Positions 53,220 through 62,777 of a stretch of DNA of 64,000 nt are shown here, piece after piece. The stretch is from Gloeobacter violaceus PCC 7421. Its GTDB lineage: Bacteria > Cyanobacteriota > Cyanobacteriia > Gloeobacterales > Gloeobacteraceae. The position numbers were made by a program, and so were the translations under genes. Positions within the stretch are counted from its first letter, which is position 1. Each line of letters starts with the position of its first letter. The notes beneath the pieces were generated by a model that worked only from the letters and a program-made list of their open reading frames with translations, did no database searches and was not told the origin of the DNA. The stretch is from assembly GCF_000011385.1 (NCBI RefSeq), contig NC_005125.1, positions 4,092,001 through 4,156,000 of the forward strand, written 5' to 3'.

Positions 53220-54356
53220 TCAATCGAGCCGCTCGAGCGCCTCAAGCAGTGCGGCGATCTCCCCGGTTGTGTTGAAGTAGTGCACCGAGGCGCGCAGACA
53301 CAGCGGCTGGGGAATGGCCCGCACAAAGATTCCACGCGCTTCGAGCCACTGCACCCGACTTCTGAGATCGGCGAAGGTGAGCGCCCTTTTTGGGCGCCAG
53401 CACACCAGTCCCGCCTCCGGCGGTTGCTCGGCCAACAGTTCCACCTGCGGGTCGGCTTTGAGCCTTTCCCACAACTGCCCGGCCAGATCCCGGATGGCCC
53501 GGGCGCGCAGGTCGGCGGATCCCGCCTGGGCGTGCAGCGCAAGCGACTGCTCAAGCGCTGCGAGCAACTCGACTGGGATCGTCGCCACCTCGAAGGCGCG
53601 GCCGTCCGGATACCAGACCGGATCCGGCCAATAGCGCTCGGCACTGCGCCAGCCGACGTAGGTCGGTTGCAAACGAGGACGCACCCGCTCGCTGACGTAG
53701 AGAAACCCCGTGCCCGCCGGACCCATCCACCATTTGTGGCAGGTGGAGGCGTACAAGTCGACCTGGGAGTAATCGAGGGGCAGCACGCCCGCTCCCTGGG
53801 CACCGTCCCAGAGCACCAGCACCCCCCGCTCGCGGCAAAGCCGGGTCATCTGATCCACCGGCAGCACCCGGCCGCTGTTCCAGAGCACATGCGAAAGCAG
53901 CACCAGCCGCGTATTCGGTTGGAGGGCCGCCTCCACCGCCGCGAGCGGATCCGCCGCCGGCGAGAGCGCCACACTCTGCCGCTGCAGCCCGAAGCGCTCG
54001 GCCACCCGGCAGGCGGGGGCGAGCGCTCCCGGGTGCTCGCAGTCGGAGACAAGCAGCCCGTCGCCGGGGCGCCAGTCCAAGCCCCACAGGGCGATATTGA
54101 GGCTGTGGCTGGTGCTTTCGGCCCAACTGAGGGTGCTGCCTGCCACCCCCAGTTGGGTCGCCAGTGCTTCACGGGTGCGCTGCACCTGCTCTGCCGCCAA
54201 CCGCTCGGCTTGCTGCGAAAATGGCCCGCACCGCCGCCAGTGGCGATAGCACCAGATCAGGCGTTCCAGACTCGATTCGGGCAATAAACCCTGCCCGCCG
54301 TGGTTGAAATAGACGCGGCCGTCGAGATCCAGTTGAGCGCGCAACGCTTGAAGCAT
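53220..54356 (-). CDS. Class V aminotransferase (cysteine-desulfurase/isopenicillin epimerase-like)
   Basis: 378 residues, ATG 54356. PLP-enzyme features: YFNHGGQGLLP, WAESTSHSLNIAL, LVLLSHVLWNSGRVLPVDQMT, LVLWDGAQGAGVLPLD, and the Schiff-base lysine in STCHKWWMGPAGTGFLYV. C-terminal small domain ends VHYFNTTGEIAALLEALERL. The substrate is unknown; family members remove sulfur from cysteine, transaminate or epimerise. Not next to Suf genes. Confidence 0.93.
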   Translation of the reverse strand: MLQALRAQLDLDGRVYFNHGGQGLLPESSLERLIWCYRHWRRCGPFSQQAERLAAEQVQRTREALATQLGVAGSTLSWAESTSHSLNIALWGLDWRPGDGLLVSDCEHPGALAPACRVAERFGLQRQSVALSPAADPLAAVEAALQPNTRLVLLSHVLWNSGRVLPVDQMTRLCRERGVLVLWDGAQGAGVLPLDYSQVDLYASTCHKWWMGPAGTGFLYVSERVRPRLQPTYVGWRSAERYWPDPVWYPDGRAFEVATIPVELLAALEQSLALHAQAGSADLRARAIRDLAGQLWERLKADPQVELLAEQPPEAGLVCWRPKRALTFADLRSRVQWLEARGIFVRAIPQPLCLRASVHYFNTTGEIAALLEALERLD

Positions 54357-54431
54357 GGCAAACCCACCTCTGCTCTGGCAGGATAGCGCATCCGGCCCGG
54401 CAGTCGCCGCCGGGCCGGAAACGCTCTGCGC

Positions 54432-56606
54432 TCAATTGCCCGAATCACTGGTGGGACGCACCGGCGGCGGCACGACGTACTGGTTGTGGGCATTCATGAA
54501 TTCCACCAGCTCGGTATAGTAATCGCCCCGGAGCCTGGGCAGCCGGTCGCCCTGCACGTTCGCTTCGATGTCCATGTCGCGGGTGCCCGTGTCGGAGACG
54601 TACCAGCCGTAATCGCGCAGCGCCCGCAGGATCTTCTTGGTCAGGGTATCGAGCTTCTTGCCGTTCGCCAGGACGAAATTGTCGATATCGGCGTTGGTCA
54701 GATCCGGATCCAACCGCACCAGCGCCCCGTAGGGCAGATACCCCTGGTTGAGGCCCTTGGCCTTGTCCGACTGGTAGCCGCCGTCCATGCCCCGGCCCGG
54801 ATAGACCAGCGCCGCCATGATCCAGTCGGTCGCACCCATCAGCGCATGGCCGATATCGGCATTGTCCAACAGTTCGCTGTCGTGCATCGTGCCGCCCACC
54901 CCAGTGACCTTCGCGGCGTTGTAGCCCCCCGCTTTGTCCCCGAGGTGCGGCAGCCGGTTGATGGGCTCCCCGTAGCGGCTGACCGTATCGCCGTCGTAGC
55001 TGCCGCAACCGGGACGGTAGTGGTAGTACTCGGTCTCCCAATAGCTGCCGTCCGATTCTTTAAAGACGTGGTGGACCACCGAGTCGTTGGAGTTGTCGGG
55101 GGTGACCGGGCCGTTGTTGGTGTTGCCCCCCGAGCGCACCGCCGGGTTGATCGCATCTTTGAGCCGGACGGTGCCGTCCCCGCGCGGACCGCCGCTGTAG
55201 GGATTGTAGTAGACGTCGGGGCAATCGCCGGTGGAACCGTCGCCGTCGCCCACCATCGCCTGGCGCACGGGGTCGGCGGGCTCGCCGTACATATGGCCGG
55301 TGCCGTTGGAGTCGTCGCTGTCGGTGGTGCCGAAGTTGATCTTCCGCCAGGGCTTGCCGTCTTTGAAGCGGGCTCTGTCGATAAGCAGATGGGGCCATTC
55401 GGCCTTGCCGGGGACTTGCTTGTAGAAGTACGAATCGATCGACAGGGGCTTCAGGTACGGCGGCAACCCGTCACCCTGCATCTGGCTCGACCAGGTGGAG
55501 GGCTTCCAGGCGTCTATCTGGTCCTTGGTTTTTCTGAGGTCGTGACCGCTTCTGCGGTAGAAATCGACCACCGCCTCGCGCAGGGCCAACTGGTCGCCCT
55601 CGGACTTGAACCAGGCGGTCTTCGGGTTTTCGTCGTCTTCCCAGCCGCCGCTCGTACTGGGTTTACCGATGTAGCCCACGATGTCGTCGGTGCTCACACC
55701 GTCCAGGTTGTCGGCACTGGGGGTGTCGTAATCGCTCGACCACGACAGGCCCCCGCCGGTGCTGCCCCCGCCGCTCGGTGAAACCGTAAACCCGATCGCT
55801 GCAGAGTCGTAGGTCATCCCGTCGACGGAGGCTCTGGCGAACAGACTGTGGCTGCTGCCGGTGGTAAGGCTGGAAACCGAGTAGCCGTTGACGGTGTTAC
55901 CGGAGTTGCCCCCCAACCAGTAGGGCGCATTGTTTTCTGTCCATACCAACCGATTATCGATGTAAAAATCAACTTTTTTTGCTTTTTTGGAACTGGAGAT
56001 TGTCGCTTCAACGAAAAGCTTACTGGTCTCAGCAATGCTCTGCCCATCGCTAAGTCCGCTGAGATTGACGGTAACGGTGGAACTGGCGGCCCCAACGCTA
56101 AAGCTAACCGTAGAAGAGGTATATGTGTTGCCGCTGACTATTGCTTTTGCTTGCAAGGTATGGCTGCCGTCGGCAAGTCCATTTAGACTCCAGCCGTTGG
56201 GTTTTCCAGAATTGTCTCCCCCAAGAAAATAGGGCGAAACATATTCGGTGCCGACGATCTTGCCGTCCAACAAAAACTGGACCTCCGACGGCTTCGGACC
56301 GGAGACTTTTGCCTCGACATAGATCACACTATCCGGTGCTAACACCTGTCCGTTGCCGATGCCGCTCAAGGTGATCGTTGTAGCCTGGGCAATTTTCCAG
56401 GTGCCGACGCTCGTGTTTGAGCCATTTTCTGTAAGCAAGCGGTCGCTTGCAAATCCCGAGGTTACTGGAATGGGCAGAGCACTTTGGTTGATTTCCGCCT
56501 GGACAGCGTCGAGGTTTGCGAAAAGAATGCCTGCGCTAAACAGCAGGGCAAATTGGACATGTTTAAGCCTGCACGAGGCTGTTGTAAGCCGTGCTTGTTC
56601 AGACAT
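54432..56606 (-). CDS. Large secreted protein with two Ig-like domains and an unknown C-terminal domain
   Basis: ATG 56606 follows GGAGGAAAT and replaces an earlier frame start at 56672. 724 residues. Signal-like helix (FALLFSAGILFANLDAVQAE). Two tandem Big-type beta-sandwich repeats of about 90 residues: TTITLSGIGNGQVLAPDSVIYVEAKVSG... LADGSHTLQAKAIVSGN, and VTVNLSGLSDGQSIAETSKLFVEATIS... TTGSSHSLFARASVDG. After a Gly-rich spacer comes a 430-residue C-terminal region rich in Asp, Gly and Trp with several DGDG-like motifs (DGDGSTGDCPDVYYNPYSGGP; YDGDTVSRYGEPINR; GGTMHDSELLDNADIGHALMG). No known fold recognised; possibly a calcium-dependent extracellular enzyme or adhesin. Confidence 0.8.
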   Translation of the reverse strand: MSEQARLTTASCRLKHVQFALLFSAGILFANLDAVQAEINQSALPIPVTSGFASDRLLTENGSNTSVGTWKIAQATTITLSGIGNGQVLAPDSVIYVEAKVSGPKPSEVQFLLDGKIVGTEYVSPYFLGGDNSGKPNGWSLNGLADGSHTLQAKAIVSGNTYTSSTVSFSVGAASSTVTVNLSGLSDGQSIAETSKLFVEATISSSKKAKKVDFYIDNRLVWTENNAPYWLGGNSGNTVNGYSVSSLTTGSSHSLFARASVDGMTYDSAAIGFTVSPSGGGSTGGGLSWSSDYDTPSADNLDGVSTDDIVGYIGKPSTSGGWEDDENPKTAWFKSEGDQLALREAVVDFYRRSGHDLRKTKDQIDAWKPSTWSSQMQGDGLPPYLKPLSIDSYFYKQVPGKAEWPHLLIDRARFKDGKPWRKINFGTTDSDDSNGTGHMYGEPADPVRQAMVGDGDGSTGDCPDVYYNPYSGGPRGDGTVRLKDAINPAVRSGGNTNNGPVTPDNSNDSVVHHVFKESDGSYWETEYYHYRPGCGSYDGDTVSRYGEPINRLPHLGDKAGGYNAAKVTGVGGTMHDSELLDNADIGHALMGATDWIMAALVYPGRGMDGGYQSDKAKGLNQGYLPYGALVRLDPDLTNADIDNFVLANGKKLDTLTKKILRALRDYGWYVSDTGTRDMDIEANVQGDRLPRLRGDYYTELVEFMNAHNQYVVPPPVRPTSDSGN

Positions 56607-57453
56607 ATTTCCTCCATTATTGGGCGAACAATATCCGCTGTCTACCGAGATTAACTGTCGGCAAGCAAGCACAAAAAGGAGCCTTCAGGCCCAACTATGA
56701 GTGATTGGCCAAGAGCAACGACCCGGTTGATGACAATCGAGAGCTGCACTCAATATTTCAATAGGAAGAGTAGCGCCAGGCCAGATCAATCACTGTCTGG
56801 ACTAGCTTTCGGAAGGGACGACGTCACAACGAAACTTTGATGACGTTGAATGCATATCTGGCGTTACAAGACGGTTACATGATTTGCAGCAAAGCATAGG
56901 TTTCAAGATAATCACAATTATTCTCCTGCATCGAGTGAAATTTCTCTGCTTCTGCGGCCAAGGATTCTTCGTTGTGCCACGAAGGCCCTGTGCTTCAAAT
57001 GATCGACTCGGCGTTCCTCTAGGGACTACACGTAGGCGGCGAAAAGGGAAAACAGAGTCGGTACGCCAGTGCACACAGCTACCAGAACAAAAAACAGAAA
57101 CAGTCCCGCCAGCCTAACCCTGGTCCATTGCTAAACACTCTTCGTGCTGTCAACTGAACGAACGAGGGAGGGCTCGGGCTGAGCATAACGCTCAAAAGAT
57201 AGCATGTTCTTCCACCAAATTAGTGAAGTGGCGAATATAGGGCGGAAGTTACGAATTGCTGAAATCGCGCTTTCCTGTTCTGAAATGCTTGATTAGACTA
57301 TCCAATCGATTCGAGACCACGTTGATGTGTTGCAAGGCACATTCGCTTGAAATGCTCTCGGGGCAATACTTTTACTGATTTAGTTATTAATTTTTCCTTT
57401 TTGTTATGCAACACCCCTGTACAATGTCTCCGGTCACGCTGGTGTGGGGGCCG
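56607..57453. other. 847-bp stretch without a supported gene
   Basis: No frame of good quality on either strand; two 77-90-codon frames at 56802-57117 lie over one another and have no ribosome site. An AT-rich part precedes the IS630 fragment. I see no RNA gene. Confidence 0.45.
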
Positions 57454-57909
57454 ATGCCAAGGCTGTCCGGTTTTGAAATTGCTGAGAGTGTACAGGAGCT
57501 TTCTCGCTTGTTGCGCGAGTGTGTTTCGACAAGGGGCAAAGAGCGCCTGCAGGTGCTGTATCTGTACAAAGCGGGTTTGATGGGCTGCGAGCGCGACCTT
57601 GCCGCCTTTGTCGGCCGCAATCCTTCGACGGTCTATCGCTGGCTGCAGTGCTACAGGCGGGGAGGGCTTCGTCGGCTGTTGTCCCCCAAGAGCGGCGGCG
57701 GTCGGACTGCCGGCATCCGCGGCACTGTCCTGGACAAACTGGTCGCCTACCTGGAGGCGGCCCAGGGCTTTAACAGCTACAAACAGGTACAGGCCTGGCT
57801 CAGAAACGAGTGCGGCCTGGAGGTGTCCTACAAGGTCGTCCATGCCACGCTGCGCTACCGCCTGGGGTTGAGGCCGTCGTCAGGACCACCAGGCACAGGC
57901 AATGCGTGA
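57454..57909 (+). pseudogene. IS630-family transposase N-terminal fragment
   Basis: From ATG 57454 (MPRLSGFEIAESVQELSRLLRE). HTH domain: ERLQVLYLYKAGLMGCERDLAAFVGRNPSTVYRWLQCYRRGGLRRLL, then LVAYLEAAQGFNSYKQVQAWLRNECGLEVSYKVVHATLRYRLGLR. After this the family continuation is found in the next frame (VVRTTRHRQ), so a frameshift ends the ORF; the DDE domain is missing and the ArsR gene follows. Different from the 48878 remnant. Confidence 0.8.
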
Positions 57910-57920
57910 ATACCCCGGAT

Positions 57921-58265
57921 TTAGCGGACTGCGGAGCGCAACCGCGAAGCGCGCTCCGCAGCCTGCGCCTCCAGGCGCTCGGCCAGGGTGTCGCAGACTT
58001 GTTCGCACAGAGCAAAAATCAAGGGATCGATGATCGTGTAGATGGCGCTTGTCCCCTGCGCCCGGCGGCTGACCATACCGGCGTCCAACAGAATCTGCAG
58101 GTGCTTGGAGACATTGGCCTGGGTGCCGGCCGTCGCCTCGACCACCTGGCCGACACTCATCGGTCCGCCGCGCAGCGCCGCCAGAATTTTTAGCCGCGTG
58201 GGCTCAGCAAGCACCCGAAAATAACCCGCCACCTCCGCGATTGCCCCATCGCTCGACGGTTTCAT
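57921..58265 (-). CDS. ArsR-family transcriptional regulator
   Basis: ATG 58265 (MKPSSDGAIAEVAGYFRVLAEPTRLKILAALR) gives 114 residues; a frame to 58451 has no good site. ArsR wHTH: SVGQVVEATAGTQANVSKHLQILLDAGMVSRRAQGTSAIY. The usual alpha-3 metal motif (CxC) is missing; two cysteines lie near the end (ALCEQVCDTL), so a different metal site or redox role is possible. No transporter gene adjacent. Autoregulation is typical. Confidence 0.9.
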   Translation of the reverse strand: MKPSSDGAIAEVAGYFRVLAEPTRLKILAALRGGPMSVGQVVEATAGTQANVSKHLQILLDAGMVSRRAQGTSAIYTIIDPLIFALCEQVCDTLAERLEAQAAERASRLRSAVR

Positions 58266-58738
58266 CCAACCCCCAGTCACAATCGGGTGTACCAGCAGCT
58301 CGATTGTAGCACTGTAATACTTTAAAACTGAGTAACGATGCTTTGTGGCTGCGCGCTCAATAATTGCATGTGCCGGATATCTTTGGGCGCAAGCACAGCT
58401 CAGAGTGCCAATCGATACTGCATCACTGTGAATCGAGGATTGGCACCCCAAGCCCTAAGCTGGAAAATTGTCTGAACGTCACCAATCAGCCCCGCACCGC
58501 GCCACAAACTTATCTATGGTTTCGCCGGGGAACTTTCAATAGATTATTGTCGCTAAAATTTTAGGAATAGCATTTAAATAGTTGCAGATTGATTGCTTCT
58601 TTGAAAGGTTTTTGTGTGTCATTGCAATTTATTTGTATGTGTAATTTTGATTTTACTTGTAGCCTGAATTCCTTCTTAATCTCCGTATAACCAGATGTAG
58701 GATAAACCCTTGAATCGGTAGGTTGTGAGGAGTAATCC
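58266..58738. other. 473-bp stretch upstream of the porin gene
   Basis: AT-rich, especially 58560-58740. It contains the ArsR and porin promoters in a divergent arrangement. No RNA gene or strong repeat visible. Confidence 0.45.
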
Positions 58739-60442
58739 ATGGTTCGATGGAAGCTGTTTGCCATCGGTGCATTCGGTGCTGCGTCGATGGTGTTCTCCAG
58801 TGATGCCGCCTCTGCCCAGACCGGCGATCTCGAGCAGATCGACCGCTACACCCGCGAGATTTTTGGCCCGGGTCTGGCCCAGGTCAATTCGGTTTCGGAG
58901 TTGAGCGATGTCGATCCCAATTCCTGGGCATTCCAGGCGCTCAAGAGCGTCGTCGAGCGTTACGGCTGTCTGGAGGGCTATCCCGACAGGACCTATCTGG
59001 GCAATCGGCCGCTGTCGCGCTACGAATTTGCCGCCGGCCTCAACGCCTGTCTTGAAAAAGTCAACGAATTGCTCGCCGCATCGAGCGGCAACAAGGTGAC
59101 CAAAGAAGACCTGACGAATCTGCAGCGGCTGCAGGAGGAATTTCGCAACGAACTGGCGGCTTTGCGCGGCCGGGTCGATGCTCTGGAGGCCAAGACCCGC
59201 GACATCGAGAGCAAACTGTTTTCAGCCAACGCCAAACTGGACGGTTCGGTGGTCATGGCGGTCACCGGCGGCGGTGGGGGCGGCAGCAACACGGTCCTGA
59301 CGCCGAGTGCCGCCACGGGGCCCTTCGGCGATTCGGCCTTTTCCCAGTTTCTCGGACCGCTAAGGGCGATCCCGGCCGCCTCGGCCAACGTCAGCTTCGT
59401 CGCCCGCACCACCCTCAATCTGCGTGCCTCGATCACCGGCAAAGACGAACTGCTGATTCGCCTGCGCGGCGTCACCGGCCAGGATCTCGGAGCCGTTTTC
59501 CCCAACCAGGCGAGCAACTTCGGTACGCTCTTCTACGCCCTCGGTCCGGGCAATGTCGCCTACGACGCCTCCACACCCAACGGCCGCGTCGACGGTGCAG
59601 CGCCGGTCTCCATCGACAAGGTCCGCTATCTCTACAACTTCTCAGAAGGGTTTCGCGCCTTTATCGGCCCGCGCGTCGACATTTACGAATTTATCGACAC
59701 CAACTCCTTCTCCAACGAAGAGACCGACTTTTCGAGCGGCTTCACCATCAACAACCCGATGGTGACCTTCTATTTCACCGGCCCGGGCGGCGGCTTCGAT
59801 TGGGACATCACCGGCAACCTCGCCTGGCGCGCCATCTACTTCGCCACCACCGGCGGTTCGGCGATCGCCGGCCCCTTCGGCAGCACGGGCCTGTTCGGCG
59901 GCACCAACGTGATTGCCACCGAATTCGAGTTCAACCCGAGCAAGACTGCGTTTATCAAGCTGCAGTACGTGCGCCTCACCGAGCTGGGAACACTCTTTGC
60001 CACCGGCCTGGGGGAGTTGGCCAACGGCTCCAACAGCGACATTCTGGGGGTGAGCGCCGAGTGGGCGATTGTGCCGCAGGTCGTGCTGTTCGGCCGCTTC
60101 GGACAGCTCTGGTCCAATTTGAACGGCAGGCCCGCCGAGAGCACCTTCAACACCGTCACCGGCACCACCTACCAGGTGGGTCTCGGTTTTCCGAACCTGC
60201 TGGCGGCGGGGAACGCGGCGGGGGCCATCTTTGGTCAGCCCATCCGCTTTACCGGCGGCCAGTACAACGGCCTCGACTTTGCCACCGCCGGGATCGAGAA
60301 CGTCATCGAGGTCTACTACCGCCTGCAGTTGAGCGACCGCTTCAGCATCACCCCCGACCTCCAGTTCGTCATCCAGCCCGCCAACACCCGCGACAGCAAC
60401 GGCCTCACCATCGGCACGCTGCGCGCCACCTTCCAGTTCTAA
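58739..60442 (+). CDS. SLH-domain OprB-family outer-membrane porin (cyanobacterial Som type)
   Basis: 567 residues, ATG 58739. Signal peptide (KLFAIGAFGAASMVFSSDAASAQ), an SLH domain (SVSELSDVDPNSWAFQALKSVVERYGCLEGYPDRTYLGNRPLSRYEFAAGLNACLEKVNELL), a coiled coil (LQRLQEEFRNELAALRGRVDALEAKTRDIESKL) and a large beta-barrel ending in a terminal aromatic residue (LRATFQF). The SLH domain anchors it to pyruvylated peptidoglycan-linked polymer; the barrel transports small solutes, possibly iron or ions. Full length. Confidence 0.95.
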   Translation: MVRWKLFAIGAFGAASMVFSSDAASAQTGDLEQIDRYTREIFGPGLAQVNSVSELSDVDPNSWAFQALKSVVERYGCLEGYPDRTYLGNRPLSRYEFAAGLNACLEKVNELLAASSGNKVTKEDLTNLQRLQEEFRNELAALRGRVDALEAKTRDIESKLFSANAKLDGSVVMAVTGGGGGGSNTVLTPSAATGPFGDSAFSQFLGPLRAIPAASANVSFVARTTLNLRASITGKDELLIRLRGVTGQDLGAVFPNQASNFGTLFYALGPGNVAYDASTPNGRVDGAAPVSIDKVRYLYNFSEGFRAFIGPRVDIYEFIDTNSFSNEETDFSSGFTINNPMVTFYFTGPGGGFDWDITGNLAWRAIYFATTGGSAIAGPFGSTGLFGGTNVIATEFEFNPSKTAFIKLQYVRLTELGTLFATGLGELANGSNSDILGVSAEWAIVPQVVLFGRFGQLWSNLNGRPAESTFNTVTGTTYQVGLGFPNLLAAGNAAGAIFGQPIRFTGGQYNGLDFATAGIENVIEVYYRLQLSDRFSITPDLQFVIQPANTRDSNGLTIGTLRATFQF

Positions 60443-60457
60443 TCCGCCCCTGCGGCT

Positions 60458-60952
60458 CTAGCAGCCGAGTGTCCGGCGCGTCTGGCGCTTGGTGAGGCCG
60501 TTGGTCCCGGTGGCCCGGCCGCACTGGTAGGTTTTTTGCTGGTTGTTGATGATCGTCCCGGTGAAGTCGGCGCCGTCGACGGAGACGTCCTTGAGCCTGG
60601 CAGCAGTCATATACGCACCGGCCAGCACCGCCTGGTCGAGCTTCGCCCCCTGCAAGTCGGCGTTCGACAACTCGGCGTCATCCAGGCGCGCTTTGTTGAA
60701 ATTGGCGCCCCGCAGGCTCGCCGCAAACAGGCTGGCTCCGCGCAGGTCGCTGCTGCTGAAGTCGACTCCCCGCAGGTTGGCTTTGTAGAACTGGGCCTGC
60801 TTGAGGTTCTGTTCGGCAACGGAGCGTCCCTCCAGGTACGCCCCGTTGTAGTTGTTCTGGATGTCCGCCTGGGCAGACACTAGGCCCGGCAGAACGAGCC
60901 CCGCCGCCAGTCCCGCCAAAACGCCGCTTCGCCACATCGATTGTCCTTCCAA
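60458..60952 (-). CDS. Secreted pentapeptide-repeat protein
   Basis: 164 residues, ATG 60952. A signal peptide is followed by A(D/N)LXX-type repeats: AYLEGRSVAEQNLKQAQFYKANLRGVDFSSSDLRGASLFAASLRGANFNKARLDDAELSNADLQGAKLDQAVLAGAYM. These form a right-handed beta helix. C-terminal part has two Cys (QCGRATG, TLGC). Role unknown; it converges with the porin. Confidence 0.9.
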   Translation of the reverse strand: MEGQSMWRSGVLAGLAAGLVLPGLVSAQADIQNNYNGAYLEGRSVAEQNLKQAQFYKANLRGVDFSSSDLRGASLFAASLRGANFNKARLDDAELSNADLQGAKLDQAVLAGAYMTAARLKDVSVDGADFTGTIINNQQKTYQCGRATGTNGLTKRQTRRTLGC

Positions 60953-61098
60953 ACTGCACCGTCCATCCTATCGCCGGGGCCGGCAGACGAGCGGGCGGCG
61001 GCCCATATTTTCCAGCCGAAGGATCAGGTGCCAGGGAGCGCGTGCTGACACCTCATCCAAGCATGACGAGACCAATGGTGCCGGTAGGCGATCCGTCC

Positions 61099-62388
61099 TC
61101 AAGCGCGCGCAGCGATCTCGAAGCTGTCAAGATACGCAACCGGGTTGGACGGGTCGAACCGCCGCCTGTCGATGAAGGTGTTTTCGGATTTATAGTCCTG
61201 GGCAGGAGCCTTGATCCCCAGCTCCGCCGCCGCCTGCCGGTAAATATCTACCCTGTAGACCCGGTCAAGCAATTTATCCACCCCGGCCGGGATCGCCGGG
61301 ATCTGCCCCCAGCGCGCCATCTGGGTCAAAATCCACAGGCCGTGGGACTTCCAGGGGAAGGTGGCTTGATCGTTTCCGACCAGGTAGTCCGCATCCCGTT
61401 TGAAGAACACGACAAAATCCGGTACATCCTTCAGGCTGGCGGTCGCCTTGCCTTCGCCGTCGAAGCCGCCGAAGTCCAGACGACCGCTCAGGGCGGGTTC
61501 GAGCAAAAAAGGCTGCGCTGCCAGGTAGGTGCGTAGCGACAGGGTGCGCAGCACCTCCTGGCGATGGGCCGGCTCGTCGCAGTAGCGGCAGGCTTCAAGG
61601 AGCGCTTTGACTAACGCGAGGTGGGTGTTGGGGTGCGTCCTTGCCCAGGGCTCCATGACGGCGAGCACCTTCTCCGGGTGACCGCCCCACACGTCGCGAT
61701 CGGCAATGACCGTAAACCCGGCGCCCTCGGCGTGGGCGCGGGTGTTCCACGGTTCGGTGACGCAGAAAAAATCGATATTGCCCGCTTCGAGATTGGCAAT
61801 CAACTGGGCCGGGGTCAGGGTGATCAGGCGCACATCGCGGTAGGGGTGGATATCGTGGTGGGCCAACCAGTAGCAGAGGTTGTAGTTGTACATCGAGGAG
61901 GCGGAGACCATCGCTCCGGTGAGGGTGCGGCCCACCTTGCCGGTGGCGATGATTTTTTTGAGATCCGCGCCGCTGCGCACCCCGGCCTGCCAGAGGCGCT
62001 TGGAAAAGGTGATGGCGTTGCCGTTGAGGTCGAGGGACATAGCGGTTATCAGCGGAGCAGGCGCCTTGCCTTCGGCGCCCAACTGCACCGCCAGCGGCGT
62101 GCCCGCCAGGGCGTGGGAGGCATCCAGGCGTCCTGTGATCAGTCCCTCGCGCACGCTCGCCCAGCTCTCCTCTTTGGAGAGCTCGACATCGAGACCGTGG
62201 CGCTCAAAAAAGCCCCGCTCGCGGGCGATGACCAGTGGTGCGCAGTCGATGAGTGCGATAAAACCGACTTTGAGCTTTGGTTTTTCTAGTGCGCCCTTCG
62301 CTAAGGCTTTCGGTAGCCAGAGGGTCGGTCCAATTGTGGCTGCCGCCCCGGCGATCAATGTTCGTCTATGCATAGTTCCAGTCATCAC
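61099..62388 (-). CDS. NrtA/CmpA-like ABC transporter substrate-binding protein
   Basis: 429 residues from GTG/ATG near 62388; ATG 62373 (MHRRTLIAGAAATIGPTLWLP) would also make sense as a Tat-type signal (RRT). Periplasmic binding protein of the nitrate/bicarbonate family: KVGFIALIDCAPLVIARERGFFERHGLDVEL, SWASVREGLITGRLDASHALAGTPLAVQLG, and the ligand-site region WFCVTEPWNTRAHAEG, GFTVIADRDVWGG. Transport partner genes (permease, ATPase) are not adjacent, which suggests a sensor or orphan component. Ligand uncertain (nitrate, bicarbonate, or other). Confidence 0.9.
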   Translation of the reverse strand: MMTGTMHRRTLIAGAAATIGPTLWLPKALAKGALEKPKLKVGFIALIDCAPLVIARERGFFERHGLDVELSKEESWASVREGLITGRLDASHALAGTPLAVQLGAEGKAPAPLITAMSLDLNGNAITFSKRLWQAGVRSGADLKKIIATGKVGRTLTGAMVSASSMYNYNLCYWLAHHDIHPYRDVRLITLTPAQLIANLEAGNIDFFCVTEPWNTRAHAEGAGFTVIADRDVWGGHPEKVLAVMEPWARTHPNTHLALVKALLEACRYCDEPAHRQEVLRTLSLRTYLAAQPFLLEPALSGRLDFGGFDGEGKATASLKDVPDFVVFFKRDADYLVGNDQATFPWKSHGLWILTQMARWGQIPAIPAGVDKLLDRVYRVDIYRQAAAELGIKAPAQDYKSENTFIDRRRFDPSNPVAYLDSFEIAARA

Positions 62389-62574
62389 TTAGCGGGTGCT
62401 TCTTTGGGCGGATGGTTCGGCAGCCCAGCGGTGGGCCTCGGCGTAGCCGAGTCGAAAGTCATAAAAGATCGCGAAGGCCAGGCGTTGGATCGGTGGCAGG
62501 GGTCTGTGAAGGCGGCTGTTCCAGCCTAAGCTGTAAAGCCTGTAGTTCAGCGAAAGCAGGGGATTCACTTTCAT
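62389..62574 (-). CDS. Small hypothetical protein upstream of the binding protein
   Basis: 61 residues (MKVNPLLSLNYRLYSLGWNSRLHRPLPPIQRLAFAIFYDFRLGYAEAHRWAAEP..). Its end overlaps the next start region, so it could be coupled. No motif beyond a short aromatic/Arg-rich pattern. Real but unknown at best. Confidence 0.4.
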   Translation of the reverse strand: MKVNPLLSLNYRLYSLGWNSRLHRPLPPIQRLAFAIFYDFRLGYAEAHRWAAEPSAQRSTR

Positions 62575-62777
62575 CTAAGATACCTCGCCGATATTGCAAT
62601 GTTTTAGCTCTATTCAGTCCTAGCTTTATTCATCGGCGAATATGCACCGGCAAACCAGATCTTCGACAATTAGCAGTTGACAAAATAGTTCATGCATGCA
62701 AATTCATCCCATCCGATCCAGGATAGATCCTGAAATCGAATGGGATGAACGATTCGATTTAGCTAAAAAACAGACGT

